Assembly (NCBI RefSeq): GCF_038502225.1
Contig: NC_091382.1
Location: 10,864,602 to 10,928,601 of the forward strand
Length of the DNA: 64,000 nt
From: Cherax quadricarinatus
Lineage: Eukaryota > Arthropoda > Malacostraca > Decapoda > Parastacidae
Direction: 5' to 3'
Part shown: positions 1 to 11,392 of the stretch, in pieces
Position numbering within the stretch: position 1 is the first letter of the stretch
Layout: each line of letters begins with the position of its first letter
The notes under the pieces: model-generated
What the model saw: the letters and a program-made list of their open reading frames with translations, nothing else
Database searches by the model: none
Told to the model about the DNA's origin: nothing
Program-made: the position numbers and the translations under genes

Positions 1-1876
1 CAGTATATTAAGTATATGCAGTATATTAAGTACATGCAGTATATTAAGTATATGCAGTATATTAAGTGCATGCACAATATTAAGTATATGCAGTATATTA
101 AGTACATGCAGTATATTAAGTATATGCAGTATATTAAGTACATGCAGTATATTAAGTATATGCAGTATATTAAGTACATGCAGTATATTAAGTATATGCA
201 GTATATTAAGTACATGCAGTATATTAAGTATATGCAGTATATTAAGTACATGCAGTATATTAAGTATATGCAGTATATTAAGTATATGCAGTATATTAAG
301 TATATGCAGTATATTAAGTATATGCAGTATATTAAGTATATGCAGTATATTAAGTACATGCAGTATATTAAGTATATGCAGTATATTAAGTACATGCAGT
401 ATATTAAGTATATGCAGTATATTAAGTGCATGCACAATATTAAGTATATGCAGTATATTAAGTATATGCAGTATATTAAGTATATGCAGTATATTAAGTA
501 TATGCAGTATATTAAGTATATGCAGTATATTAAGTATATGCAGTATATTAAGTGCATGCACAATATTAAGTATATGCAGTATATTAAGTACATGCAGTAT
601 ATTAAGTATATGCAGTATATTAAGTATATGCAGTATATTAAGTACATGCAGTATATTAAGTATATGCAGTATATTAAGTATATGCAGTATATTAAGTATA
701 TGCAGTATATTAAGTATATGCAGTATATTAAGTACATGCAGTATATTAAGTATATGCAGTATATTAAGTATATGCAGTATATTAAGTATATGCAGTATAT
801 TAAGTATATGCAGTATATTAAGTATATGCAGTATATTAAGTATATGCAGTATATTAAGTATATGCAGTATATTAAGTATATGCAGTATATTAAGTATATG
901 CAGTATATTAAGTATATGCAGTATATTAAGTATATGCAGTATATTAAGTGCATGCACAATATTAAGTATATGCAGTATATTAAGTACATGCAGTATATTA
1001 AGTATATGCAGTATATTAAGTACATGCAGTATATTAAGTATATGCAGTATATTAAGTACATGCAGTATATTAAGTATATGCAGTATATTAAGTGCATGCA
1101 GTATATTAAGTATATGCAGTATATTAAGTATATGCAGTATATTAAGTATATGCAGTATATTAAGTGCATGCACAATATTAAGTATATGCAGTATATTAAG
1201 TATATGCAGTATATTAAGTACATGCAGTATATTAAGTATATGCAGTATATTAAGTACATGCAGTATATTAAGTATATGCAGTATATTAAGTACATGCAGT
1301 ATATTAAGTATATGCAGTATATTAAGTGCATGCAGTATATTAAGTATATGCAGTATATTAAGTATATGCAGTATATTAAGTATATGCAGTATATTAAGTA
1401 TATGCAGTATATTAAGTACATGCAGTATATTAAGTATATGCAGTATATTAAGTATATGCAGTATATTAAGTATATGAAGTATATTAAGTATATGCAGTAT
1501 ATTAAGTATATGCAGTATATTAAGTATATGCAGTATATTAAGTATATGCAGTATATTAAGTATATGCAGTATATTAAGTACATGCAGTATATTAAGTATA
1601 TGCAGTATATTAAGTACATGCAGTATATTAAGTATATGCAGTATATTAAGTGCATGCACAATATTAAGTATATGCAGTATATTAAGTATATGCAGTATAT
1701 TAAGTATATGCAGTATATTAAGTATATGCAGTATATTAAGTATATGCAGTATATTAAGTATATGCAGTATATTAAGTACATGCAGTATATTAAGTATATG
1801 CAGTATATTAAGTATATGCAGTATATTAAGTACATGCAGTATATTAAGTACATGCAGTATATTAAGTATATGCAGA
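1..1876. repeat. 18-bp tandem array (satellite), cut by window start
   Basis: About 104 head-to-tail copies of an AT-rich 18-nt unit, ATGCAGTATATTAAGTAT, with a frequent C at the last-but-one base. A second variant with GCATGCACA recurs at about 64, 424, 550, 946, 1162 and 1648, always a multiple of 18 bp apart. The array runs off the left edge, so its true length is unknown. Because 18 is a multiple of three and the unit lacks stops, one + frame reads through to 1962 as a hexapeptide repeat. I regard that as an artefact: there is no unique protein sequence before or after it. Confidence 0.95.
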
Positions 1877-1990
1877 AATGTTCTGCATATATTATAGTGA
1901 TTTTCTGCGGTGCAGCTAAATGTTACTCTCCTTTGTACAAATATTGTATTATCCTGAAATAATAATAATAATTATTATGGTGAGTTTCGA

Positions 1991-2157
1991 TTATTATTAT
2001 TATTATAATCAAGGGGAAGCGCTAAACCCGGAGGATTATACAGCGCCTGGGGGGGGGATGTGGAAGGCATTCAGGCTTAATTCGGGGAACTGGAGCACAG
2101 ATCCAATTCCCTATATCAAGAGCCCCTCACCAACATCAAGGAACCTTCCTTGAGGGG
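1991..2157 (-). mobile_element. SINE-like element 'A' (full copy with AAT tail)
   Basis: A 167-bp insertion flanked by a perfect 12-bp direct repeat GGTGAGTTTCGA at 1979-1990 and 2158-2169. Read on the minus strand it starts with CCCTCAAGGAAGG, runs through a segment shared with copies at 14975-15127 and 21898-22058, and ends GGGTTTAGCGCTTCC, then TTGATTATAAT and an AAT-rich tail. The duplication plus simple-repeat 3' tail is the signature of target-primed retroposition. I see no clear RNA polymerase III A or B box, so the promoter class is unknown. The same GTTTAGCGCTT tail ends LINE fragments elsewhere in the window, which suggests mobilisation by a tail-sharing LINE. Confidence 0.8.
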
Positions 2158-2171
2158 GGTGAGTTTCGAGA

Positions 2172-2275
2172 GTTTCACTACTCTCGGAGCCCGGCCATGG
2201 GCCAGACTCGTCTATTTGCCTGGTCAACCAGACTGTTGCTGCTGGAATGCTGTGTGAATATTTTAACAAAAAGTC
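2172..2275. repeat. possible dispersed repeat
   Basis: A short stretch with GGCCATGGGCC followed by a TGGTCAACCAG inverted motif. It resembles a dispersed repeat I associate with decapod transcripts, but no second copy is in this window, so the call is weak. Confidence 0.3.
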
Positions 2276-2337
2276 ATTTAATACTGGCCACCAAGTTCTC
2301 TAGTTTACTGAAAAACGAAATTATGTACCAATTTTCA

Positions 2338-2446
2338 GAGTGTAACACAACTGCAAGCAAACCACGGAACGGCTGGGGTTTGAACTGGCAGCGAGTGGTA
2401 AAAATGCAGGCCAGTGCGTTAACCACTGGGCCAGGTGGCCACAATG
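2338..2446 (-). mobile_element. tRNA-derived SINE fragment
   Basis: On the minus strand there is an A-box-like segment (TGGCCCAGTGGTTAACGC) and a B-box-like segment (CAGTTCAAACCCC), spaced as in a tRNA. They are followed by CCGTTCCGTGGTTTG, also seen in the SINE fragments near 11749 and 59810. It is a diverged head plus part of the body of the 'V' family of tRNA-SINEs, not a working tRNA: the stems do not close convincingly. Confidence 0.6.
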
Positions 2447-2449
2447 AGA

Positions 2450-3390
2450 ATCATCCCACTAGGTACATTCATACACCTTGGGAAAGTTAGTTCTAACCCC
2501 ACCCATACCATGGTTTCAATGTAACTTTTTTCCCTTTTATATATCTGGGATTTTTTTCCCTTCCTTTTATATCACTGAAACCAGTACATCATAATTTAAG
2601 TTTGAAGCCAATAAGCAAAGGCATTCTCCAGGTTTTGATCTGCATCCAAACTTCCAAGTTTTTCTAAGCTATTTCGGTAAAATTTTAAATTTGCACTTAA
2701 GACTATATTTAATGCATCAAGATTAATATTTTGAAGCCGATCTGAAAAATCATTCTTGAAATTGGCAAATTGGAAATTATGGCACTTAATAAGAACGTGA
2801 ACGTTGCATTCAGGAAGTCACACAAGTTTTGAAAATTTGAAGCCGATTCGATGAGTCATTCTCTAGTTACGGCATAGATTCCAAATTGTTTAAATTTTCC
2901 TATATTGACTAACCTGCACGCAAACCAAACTTAATAGTTACTATCCTGGCCCTAAGATACATCAACCATTAAATACTGAATTTATTCAGAAGAGGTAAGC
3001 AGAATTTTGAATTTCCCTCCGTCTTGTCCTCGAATTTGGAGGCCATTTTCTTTTTTTTAACGTTCCATAGTATGTTACCGAGGGTTGTGGAAGCTATTGT
3101 TGCCACTCCAGTATGTTAAGGATGGTTCAGGAAATCTGGCCATAGGGCAGCATGTCATTTCTTTCTAAAATCTGGTCCTCGTTACAGTGCACAGGCACTT
3201 AAAATTTGAAGGTAATCGGATGAGGTGTTCTCGAGTTATGAACGAAAGGAAACTGAAAACGTGGAGAAAAGAAAATAAAAGATTTCGGTCTACCACTTTG
3301 GGGATAACTAAAAAAAAAAAAAGGCGAGAAACTATGTATCCCGGTCACTGCGTGATATGAGGAAGGTATCCCCGTATCCCATAACCTCTG
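2450..3390. other. no gene seen; diverged dispersed-repeat pieces
   Basis: AT-rich sequence without a credible coding region. A diverged motif of the type TTTGAAGCCGATCGGATGAG followed by CATTCTC and AAGTTA recurs at about 2601-2640, 2730-2765, 2834-2876 and 3196-3241. It appears again near 61740 and 62932, so this stretch is probably old dispersed repeat. Confidence 0.5.
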
Positions 3391-3392
3391 TC

Positions 3393-4172
3393 ACTGGCGT
3401 CTTGATGTATGCGATTTGAATAGTGCAGAATGCGACATAAGTTGATAATGAATTTTAATGTTAGTGTTGAACTTTTCAAAGCACCATGATGGTAATGTCG
3501 GTGCAGTAGTAAGTATAAATGGGAGAGTGTTGGTACCCGGGGAAGAAGTTGATATCCTTGGAGGTGAAATTTGAGTCCAAACTGACCATGAAGAACCACG
3601 TTGTAAATCTTGCAAACAAGGCAGCCAGGAAGCTTACAGCACTTCGACTTATCTCACATCTGCTTGGCAGTAGGGGCTGCAAGATTCTGTATGAGGCACA
3701 AGTACGTTCACACCTTGAGTATGCTCCATTTTATTGGTTTGCCTCCCCTCCCCCTTATCTGCTACTGCTTAACAGAGTAGAGAACAGAGCAAGACGTCTC
3801 ATCTCTCGCCTGGACTCATCCTGGATAGATCTGTCATTTCAGCAGAGCCTTCAACACAGGAGGGATGTGGGTGGCCTTACTGTTATGTACAAGGCCAATA
3901 TTGTCAAAGTACCACACTTGGATCCACTTCAAGGACAGCGTGAAGCAAGCTTCTATACCACAAGACGGGCAGCCAGCACCAACTTCACTCTAGCTGTATC
4001 CTTCTCCAGAACATCACTTCATCTGAGATCATTTATCCCCAGGATGACTCGAGTCTGGAACACGTTTGAACAGCATAATGATATAGACGAGACAAAGTCA
4101 GTTGATCAAATGAAAATGCTGGCACACAGATGGCTCCAACTTCATCCTGTTCCCTACTTGTATGTCTCATAA
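3393..4172 (+). pseudogene. decayed non-LTR retrotransposon RT, C-terminal part
   Basis: From 3519 to 4172 a frame reads as the thumb and C-terminal part of a LINE reverse transcriptase. It shows the pattern LTMKNHVVNLANKAARKL, then a CKILYEAQVRSHLEYA segment (the usual 'Y..LVR..LEYA' block), then NRVENRARRLI. Homology starts earlier: NSAECDIS-like residues (the usual 'N..KC' motif) near 3420 and INGRVLVPGEEVDILG at about 3515-3560 lie in other frames. The element is therefore frameshifted near 3562 and carries stops upstream, and the methionine at 3519 is not a true start. An AATAAA lies just after the stop, at about 4175. It is a 5'-truncated, inactive copy. The clade is uncertain (Jockey-like or a relative). 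Confidence 0.8.
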
Positions 4173-4420
4173 CAATAAATATGCTTTCAAATGAGCTGAT
4201 GTAGGTAACAGCTCTTAGCTTGCCAATATATGGTAAAACAGGACATATAGGGTCCATTTCTAATTCAACCCTTTGAAAGAGACAGACGAACAATATCCTA
4301 AAATACAAAAGCACATTAAGCTTGAAAATTATCAAAACTTGCATTTTGAAGTTGAAAGCTTAGTAAGATTGAAGCTCACCAAATGCCACACCCAAAAATT
4401 ATACGTAAGTGCATTATTTT

Positions 4421-4520
4421 ACCTTGATGCTGATGGGTTCTTGATCCACGGAGGTGAACTTACCCTCCCCTTCCTTGGATCGAATCTGAATGCCTTTCAT
4501 TCCACAGGAGCTAAATAACC
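4421..4520 (+). mobile_element. diverged SINE 'A' fragment
   Basis: The order GATGGGTTCTTGATCC, then CTTCCTTGGATCGAATCTG, then AATGCC and GCTAAATAA matches the middle of SINE 'A' (compare 21898-22058) with many substitutions. No target duplication is visible. The remaining intergenic DNA between 4172 and 4725 shows nothing else I can name. Confidence 0.4.
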
Positions 4521-4727
4521 ACTTCTGATTGACATTTTTCCCATGATTAAAATAACCATGACTGGCATCAATGACTGAAATGGTGGAAAAATATTTAGGC
4601 TATAGGCTGTGTAGGCTGACATTTGCTTGTATTTTCTACAGTAACATAACAGCTCTTCTGAATCACCTTTAAACATTTAGTGACATCATATAATGTTCCG
4701 TAAGTTTTGGTATAACAATATTTCTAG

Positions 4728-7700
4728 TCTAGCTGGTCTCTGTGGAACAGCTGGAGGAGGAGGGTGTTGGTGGTCGTAGTGGTGGGTGTTGTGGTGTTGG
4801 TGGTCGTAGTGGTAGGTGTTGGTGGTCGTAGTGGTGGGTGTTGGTTCTGTTGTTGGTGGTCGTAGTGGTGGGTGTTGTGGTGTTGGTGGTAGTAGTGGTA
4901 GGTGTTGGTGGTGGTGTTGGTGGTCGTAGTGGTGGGTGTTGGTTGTGTTGGTGGTCGTAGTGGTGGGTGTTGGTGGTGTTGGTGGTCGTAGTGGTGGGTG
5001 TTGGTTGTGTTGGTGGTCGTAGTGGTGGGTGTTGGTTGTGTTGGTGGTCGTAGTGGTGGGTGTTGTGGTGGTGGTCGTAGTGGTGGGTGTTGGTTGTGTT
5101 GGTGGTCGTAGTGGTGGGTGTTGTGGTGGTGGTGGTGGTCGTAGTGGTGGGTGTTGTTGTGGTGGTGGTCGTAGTGGTGGGTGTTGGTTGTGTTGGTCGT
5201 AGGTGGTGGTGGTGGTGGTCGTAGTGGTGGGTGTTGGTTGTGGTGTTGGTGGTCGTAGTGGTGGGTGTTGGTTGTGGTGTTGGTGGTCGTAGTGGTGGGT
5301 ATTGGTTCTGGTGTTGGTGGTCGTAGTGGTGGGTGTTGTGGTGTTGGTGGTCGTAGTGGTGGGTGTTGGTTGTGGTGTTGGTGGTCGTAGTGGTGGGTGT
5401 TGGTTGTGGTGGTGGTGGTCGTAGTGGTGGGTGTTGGTTCTGGTGTTGGTGGTCGTAGTGGTGGGTGTTGGTTGTGGTCGTAGTGGTGGGTGTTGGTTGT
5501 GGTGGTCGTAGTGGTAGGTGTTGGTTGTGGTGTTGGTGGTCGTAGTGGTAGGTGTTGGTTGTGGTGGTGGTCGTAGTGGTAGGTGTTGGTTGTGGTGGTG
5601 GTGGTCGTAGTGGTAGGTGTTGGTTGTGGTGGTGGTGGTCGTTGTGGTGTTGGTCGTAGTGGTAGGTGTTGGTTCTGGTGTTGGTGGTCGTAGTGGTTGG
5701 TGTTGGTTGTGGTGGTGGTGGTCGTAGTGGTAGGTGTTGGTTGTGGTGTTGGTGGTCGTAGTGGTGGGTGTTGGTTGTGGTGTTGGTGGTCGTAGTGGTA
5801 GGGGCTGGTTGTGTTGGTGGTCGTAGTGGTGGGTGTTGGTTGTGGTGTTGGTGGTCGAAGTGGTAGGGGCTGGTTGTGGTGTTGGTGGTCGTAGTGGTGG
5901 GTGTTGGTTCTGGTGTTGGTGGTCGTAGTGGTAGGTGTTGGTTGTGGTGTTGGTGGTCGTAGTGGTGGGTGTTGGTTGTGGTGTTGGTGGTCGTAGTGGT
6001 GGGTGTTGGTTGTGGTGTTGGTGGTCGTAGTGGTGGGTGTTGGTTGTGGTGTTGGTCGTAGTGGTAGGTGGTGGTGGTGTTGGTGGTCGTAGTGGTGGGT
6101 GTTGATTGTGGTGTTGGTGGTCGTAGTGGTAGGTGTTGGTTGTGGTGTTGGTGGTTGTAGTGGTGGGTGTTGATTGTGGTGTTGGTGGTCGTAGTGGTAG
6201 GTGTTGGTTGTGGTGTTGGTGGTCGTAGTGGTGGGTGTTGGTTGTGTTGGTGGTCGTAGTGGTGGGTGTTGGTTGTGGTGTTGGTGGTCGTAGTGGTGGG
6301 TGTTGGTGGTGGTGGTCGTAGTGGTAGGTGTTGGTTGTGGTGTTGGTGGTCGTAGTGGTGGGTGTTGGTTGTGGTGTTGGTGGTCGTAGTGGTAGGTGTT
6401 GGTTCTGGTGTTGGTGGTGGTCGTGGTGGGTGTTGGTTGTGGCGTTGGTGGTCGTAGTGGTGGGTGTTGGTTGTGGTGTTGGTGATCGTAGTGGTGGGTG
6501 TTGGTTGTGGTGTTGGTGGTCGTAGTGGTAGGTGTTGGTTGTGATGTTGGTGGGCGTAGTGGTAGGTGTTGGTTGTGGTGTTGGTGGTCGTAGTGGTAGG
6601 TGTTGGTTGTGGTGTTGGTGGTAGTGGTGGGTGTTGGTTGTGGTGGTGGTGGTCGTAGTGGTGGGTGTTGTGGTGATGGTGGTCGTAGTGGTAGGTGTTG
6701 GTTGTGGTGTTGGTGGTCGTAGTGGAAGGTGTTGGTTGTGGTGTTGGTGGTCGTAGTGGTGGGTGTTGGTTGTGGTGTTGGTAGTGGTGGGTGTTGGTTG
6801 TGGTGGTGGTGGTCGTAGTGGTGGGTGTTGGTTGTGGTGTTGGTGGTAGTGGTGGGTGTTGGTTGTGGTGTTGGTGGTTGTAGTGGTGGGTGTTGGTTGT
6901 GGTGTTGGTGGTCGTAGTGGTAGGTGTTGGTTGTGATGGTGGTCGTAGTGGTAGGTGTTGGTTGTGGTGTTGGTGGTCGTAGTGGTAGGTGTTGGTTGTG
7001 GTGTTGGTGGTCGTAGTGGTGGGTGTTGGTTGTGGTGTTGGTGGTCGTAGTGGTGGGTGTTGATTGTGGTGTTGGTGGTCGTAGTGGTGGGTGTTGGTTG
7101 TGGTGTTGGTGGTCGTAGTGGTGGGTGTTGGTTGTGGTGGTGGTCGTAGTGGTAGGTGTTGGTTGTGGTGTTGGTGGTCGTAGTGGTGGGTGTTGGTGGT
7201 CGTAGTGGTGGGTGTTGGTTGTGGTGTTGGTGGTCGTAGTGGTGGGTGTTGGTTGTGGTGTTGGTGGTCGTAGTGGTGGGTGTTGGTTGTGGTGTTGGTG
7301 GTCGTAGTGGTGGGTGTTGGTTGTGGTGTTGGTCGTAGTGGTAGGTGTTGGTTGTGGTGTTGGTGGTCGTAGTGGTGGGTGTTGGTTGTGGTGTTGGTGG
7401 TCATAGTGGTGGGTGTTGGTTCTGGTGTTGGTGGTGGTCGTGGTGGGTGTTGGTTGTGGTGTTGGTGGTCGTAGTGGTGGGTGTTGGTTGTGTTGGTGGT
7501 CGTAGTGGTGGGTGTTGGTTGTGGTGTTGGTGGTCGTAGTGGTGGGTGTTGGTTGTGGTGTTGGTGGTCGTAGTGGTGGGTGTTGGTTGTGGTGTTGGTT
7601 GTGGTGGTGTTGGTGGTCGTAGTGGTGGGTGTTGGTTGTGGTGGTGTTGGTGGTGGTAGTGGTGGGTGTTGGTGGTAGTGGTGGGTGTTTGTGGTGGGTG

Positions 7701-9072
7701 TTGGTTGTGGTGGTAGTAGTGGTGGGTGTTTGTGGTGGTAGTGGTGGGTGTTGGTGGTGGTAGTGGTGGGTGTTGGTGGTGGCGTTGGTGGTCGTAGTGG
7801 TGGGTGTTGCTTGTGGTGTTGGTCGTAGTGGTAGGGGTTGGTTGTGGTGTTGGTGGTCGTAGTGGTGGGGTTGGTTGTGGTTGGTGATGGTGGTGGTGAT
7901 GGTGATGGTGGTGGTGGTGGTGATGGTGTTGGTTGTGGTGTTGGTGGTCGTAGTGGTGGGTGTTGGTTGTGGTGTTGGTGGTCGTAGTGGTGGGTGTTGC
8001 TTGTGGTGTTGGTCGTAGTGGTAGGTGTTGGTTGTGGTGTTGGTGGTCGTAGTGGTGGGTGTTGGTTGTGGTGGTGGTGGTCGTAGTGGTAGGTGTTGGT
8101 TGTGGTGGTGGTCGTAGTGGTGGGTGTTGGTGGTCGTAGTGGTGGGTGTTGGTTGTGGTGTTGGTGGTCGTAGTGGTGGGTGTTGGTTGTGGTGTTGGTG
8201 GTTGTAGTGGTGGGTGTTGGTTGTGGTGTTGGTGGTCGTAGTGGTAGATGTTGGTTGTGGTGTTGGTCGTAGTGGTGGGTGTTGGTTTTGGTGGTCGTAG
8301 TGGTGGGTGTTGGTCGTAGTGGTGGGTGTTGGTTCTGGTGGTGTTGGTTGTAGTGGTGGGGGCTGGTTGTGGTGGTGTTGGTCGTAGTGGTGGGTGTTAG
8401 TGGTCGTAGTGGTGGGTGTTGGTTGTGGTGGTGGTCGTAGTGGTGGGCGTTGGTTGTTTGTGGTCGTAGTGGTGGGGGCTGGTTGTGGTGTTGGTCGTAG
8501 TGGTGGGTGTTGGTTGTGGTGGTGGTGTTGGTGGTGGTAGTGGTGGGTGTTGGTAGTGTTGGTGGTGGTCGTAGTGGTGGGTGTTGGTTGTGGTGTTGGT
8601 GGTCGTAGTGGTGGGTGTTGGTTGTGGTGTTGGTGGTCGTAGTGGTGGGTGTTGGTTGTGGTGTTGGTGGTCGTAGTGGTGGGTGTTGGTTGTGGTGGTG
8701 TTGGTTGTGGTGGTGTTGGTTGTGGTGGTGTTGGTGGTCGTAGTGGTGGGTGTTGGTTGTGGTGGTGTTGGTGGTGGTAGTGGTGGGTGTTGGTGGTAGT
8801 GGTGGGTGTTTGTGGTGGGTGTTGGTTGTTGTGGTAGTAGTGGTGGGTGTTTGTTGTGGTAGTGGTGGGTGTTGGTGGTGGTAGTGGTGGGTGTTGGTGG
8901 TGGCGTTGGTGGTCGTAGTGGTGGGTGGTGTTGGTGGTCGTAGTGGTGGGTGTTGTGGTGTTGGTGGTGGTTTTGGTAGTGGTGGTGGTCGTAGTGGAGG
9001 GTGGTGATCGTAGTGGTGGGTGGTGGTCGTAGTGGTGGGTGGTGGTATTGGTGGTCGTGGTGGTTTTGTTGT
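4728..9072. repeat. GT-rich minisatellite, basic period 34 bp
   Basis: About 4.3 kb built from GGTGGTCGTAGTGGTGGGTG and GGTTGTGGTGTT blocks. The commonest unit is 34 bp and many units are shortened or lack a block. The + strand is nearly free of C and A outside the CGTAG block, so the minus strand reads as Thr/Pro/His/Asn-rich peptide in overlapping frames, the longest 1457 codons. The 34-aa peptide period (3 x 34 nt) shows that no frame is selected. Dense GG runs give two-tetrad G-quadruplex potential on the + strand. The right edge abuts a LINE/SINE tail at 9073. Confidence 0.95.
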
Positions 9073-9115
9073 TGAGCGCTAAATCCATGCGAGTCATTCA
9101 GTGCAAGACGGGGTG
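9073..9115 (-). mobile_element. LINE/SINE 3' tail fragment next to array
   Basis: On the minus strand this reads GGATTTAGCGCTCAACAAC, directly continuing into the ACC repeats of the neighbouring array. GGTTTAGCGCTT is the conserved 3' terminal motif of SINE 'A' and of two LINE fragments here. The array therefore starts at the point where the simple-repeat tail of the element would normally be. Confidence 0.5.
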
Positions 9116-9287
9116 GAGGCTCGACCCTCCGTCATCCAAACCACTAGACAGACACACTCCCTGTTTGTACTCATCCAGACACCTTAAATAACTAGAGAAT
9201 GTCTCTTCTGATGGTGAATAAATCACTGATTTTATTTATCATAGGTTAAATATACACACGGTTCATTTAATAAAATCCGGTTACTTA

Positions 9288-9365
9288 GATCAAGGGCTCT
9301 TAACCGGGAGTACCCATACCCATTGGTGGGTATGGTAACCAAGTAATGGGGTATGGGACTACCTC
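9288..9365. mobile_element. possible hAT-type terminus fragment
   Basis: The sequence GGGCTCTTAACCGGGAGTAC followed by a 9-bp inverted repeat (CCATACCCA ... TGGGTATGG, four bases between) resembles termini of hAT-family DNA transposons. No partner end is visible, so this is tentative. The flanks at 9116-9287 and 9366-9473 hold nothing I recognise. Confidence 0.25.
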
Positions 9366-9473
9366 TGAACAATTTTGAAAAACGTTGTTAGATCAGAAAC
9401 TATCAGCTGTTCTGTTGCTAGCTATCCATATAAAAATTAAAACCAAGTCATTGACATCTTTTGAAGTCATAGT

Positions 9474-9949
9474 AAAAACATAAGAACGGAGGAACACTGT
9501 AGCAGGCCTGTTGGCCCATACTAGGCAGGTTCTTCACGAATCCATCCCACTAACAGAATATTTGCCCAACCCGTTTTCTACACTACCTAAACATTAAGCT
9601 TTGATCAATCTGTTTACTCATGTACAAGTCCCACTCAAATCCAATTTCTCTCACTCGTGTATTTATCCAACGTAAATTTGAAACTACCCAAGGTTTTAGC
9701 TTTACTCACCCTACTAGGTAGATTGTTCCACTCATCAACCACCCTATTTCCAAACCAATACTTTCTTATATCCTTTCTAAATCTAAACTTATCAAATTTG
9801 AATCCATTATTGTGGGTTCTCTCTTGGAGAGAAATCTTCAAGACCTTATTTATAATCCCTTTGCTAATACACATCTTCCATTTATACACTTCGATCATGT
9901 CTTCCGTGATTCTTCGTCTTACAAGTGAATGAAATTTAAGAGACTTCAT
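9474..9949 (-). pseudogene. CR1-like LINE, 3' end with last part of RT ORF
   Basis: The minus strand encodes about 104 residues that align with the C-terminal end of the CR1 protein at 24881-27666. Shared landmarks are IIEVYKW/MIEVYKW, NNGFK.DKFRFRKDI, KYWF.NRVVD.WN.LP and TLGSFK..LDKY. The 3' untranslated part ends in CATTCTTATGTTCTTA-like repeats (seen on + as AACATAAGAACGGAGGAA), the same terminus as at 27760-27790 and typical of CR1 elements. The copy is strongly 5'-truncated and its upstream side is occupied by a Jockey-like fragment. Confidence 0.85.
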
Positions 9950-11094
9950 TATTATAGTAAATGAAGCGCTAAACCAACAAGGGTCATACAGTACAGGGGG
10001 GAGGGGAAGGAGGAGGAGTATAGGGTAGCAAGACTGAGGTGGAAAGGGCTGCGAGGAGTGCGAGAGGCAGCAGCATCAAAGATTGTAAAGTAAAACAAGC
10101 GAGAAGGGAAAAGTTATATGCTACATGAACATAGAAAGGTGGCAACTGAAGAGAAGACAAGAGCAAATGTAGATGAAGAGAAAAGGGACAGAGTAAACAG
10201 GGGCGAGGGACAAATAAGGCACTTCTACTAACATCCGTTAATAACCTATATATGCAAGGACTGCGAAGATCAGAGCAAACAAAATAGAGGCAATGAGCAC
10301 CACGGCGATCGGTCAAGGACAGGCCGTTGAATATATCTGGTCGGCGGTTGCCATAATCTAGTTTCGAAAAAATTAGTGCCTAATGCAGTCGAAGGAGAGT
10401 GCTGACAGTATCAAGTTCAGGGATACGTTAGCCATATAGGTACCAGGAATTAGCAGGGACGATTGAGCATATAGTGAAAGGTAATTTGGTGTTTTATTAC
10501 TAGAATATTTAAATCCATGAGCAGTGGCCCAATTGGAAACACGGCTCACCCCATCCTGGAGGGAAACTGCAATGAGGCGACAGTCAGCGCCTGCACAAAC
10601 TATAGCAGAGTCATCAACATAAAGTGATGACCAAATATTAGATTGAAGAACAGATGCCAGATCATTAATACCAAGGAGAAAAAAGGTGGTGCTCAGGGCA
10701 CATCCCTGGGGAACACCTTCAGCTAGGACAAAGTCCGGGGAAAGCATATTATTAGCCCGAACACGGAAATGTCCCTCGGATAAGAAGTTCATCAGGAAAA
10801 GTGGTAGACAGCATCGGAGGCCTATGGAGTGGGCCTGGGTCAAGATGTTATATCTCCAAATTGTGTCATATGCCTTCTCAAGATCAAAAAAGATGGCGAT
10901 AACCGAGTGGTTATTTGCAAAGGCATGACGAACATACTTACCAAAGCAAAGTAGAATGGCCCTTATGAAAGTCATATGACTAGTGGAGAGACTATTGTGT
11001 GCTTAAATATCACATCAAACGTCAATTTACCAGACGTTCCATCACCTTGTAAACTGCACTGGTAAGAACAATGGGACGATAGTGCGTGGCATCA
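9950..11094 (-). pseudogene. Jockey-like LINE RT fragment with AGCGCT tail
   Basis: Minus-strand frames (10373-10975 and flanks) show RT palm motifs: FFDLEKAYD (motif A), EGVPQGCALS (motif B region) and YVDD (motif C, with V where many LINEs have A). Upstream, about 10990-11090, RPIVLTSAVYKVMERLV is the RT finger block, broken by stops. Downstream, 9984-10372 is the decayed C-terminal part, in shifted frames. The 3' end reads TTGGTTTAGCGCTTC then an ATAATAATG tail, the same terminal motif as SINE 'A'. The element is truncated at 11094 next to a tRNA-SINE. It is inactive. It lies in the same orientation as, and next to, the CR1 fragment. Confidence 0.8.
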
Positions 11095-11095
11095 T

Positions 11096-11392
11096 GCCCC
11101 GGTGGCCTGGTGGCTAAAGCTCCCGCTTCACACACGGAGGGCTCGGGTTCGATTCCCGGCGGGTGGAAACATTCCGACACGTTTCCTTACACCTGTTGTC
11201 CTGTTCACCTAGCAGCAAATAGGTACCTGGGTGTTAGTCGACTGGTGTGGGTCGCATCCTGGGAGACAAGATTAAGGACCCCAATGGAAATAAGTTAGAC
11301 AGTCCTCGATGACGCACTGACTTTCTTGGGTTATCCTGGGTGGCTAACCCTCCGGGGTTAAAAATCCGAACGAAATGTTATCTTATCTTATG
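11096..11392 (+). mobile_element. tRNA-derived SINE, near full length (tRNA-Val-like head)
   Basis: The head carries an A box (TGGCCTGGTGGCTAAAGC) and a B box (GGGTTCGATTCCCGG). The anticodon-loop region CTTCACACA is compatible with a valine CAC anticodon. The body contains CTGGGTGTTAGTCGACTGG and the 3' end TTAAAAATCCGAACGAAATG followed by a TTATCTTATCTTA tail. A second, nearly identical copy lies at 35793-36103 on the other strand and a third, different subfamily member at 59241-59545. These are retroposons, not functional tRNA genes. Confidence 0.9.

Noticed and set aside
16..1962. 648-codon hexapeptide-repeat protein
   Set aside because: It is a direct translation of the 18-bp satellite with no signal peptide or unique domain, and the array is cut by the window edge.
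2197..2490. 97-codon + frame
   Set aside because: It runs through a dispersed repeat and antisense through a tRNA-SINE, with no protein similarity that I recognise.
4724..9097. 1457-codon minus-strand open frame, Thr/Pro/His-rich
   Set aside because: It lies wholly within the GT-rich minisatellite, several frames are open together, the peptide period is three times the 34-bp DNA period, and no unique protein sequence is attached.
11096..11170. True tRNA-Val gene
   Set aside because: A and B boxes are present but acceptor pairing is poor and the sequence continues into a SINE body also found at 35793-36103.
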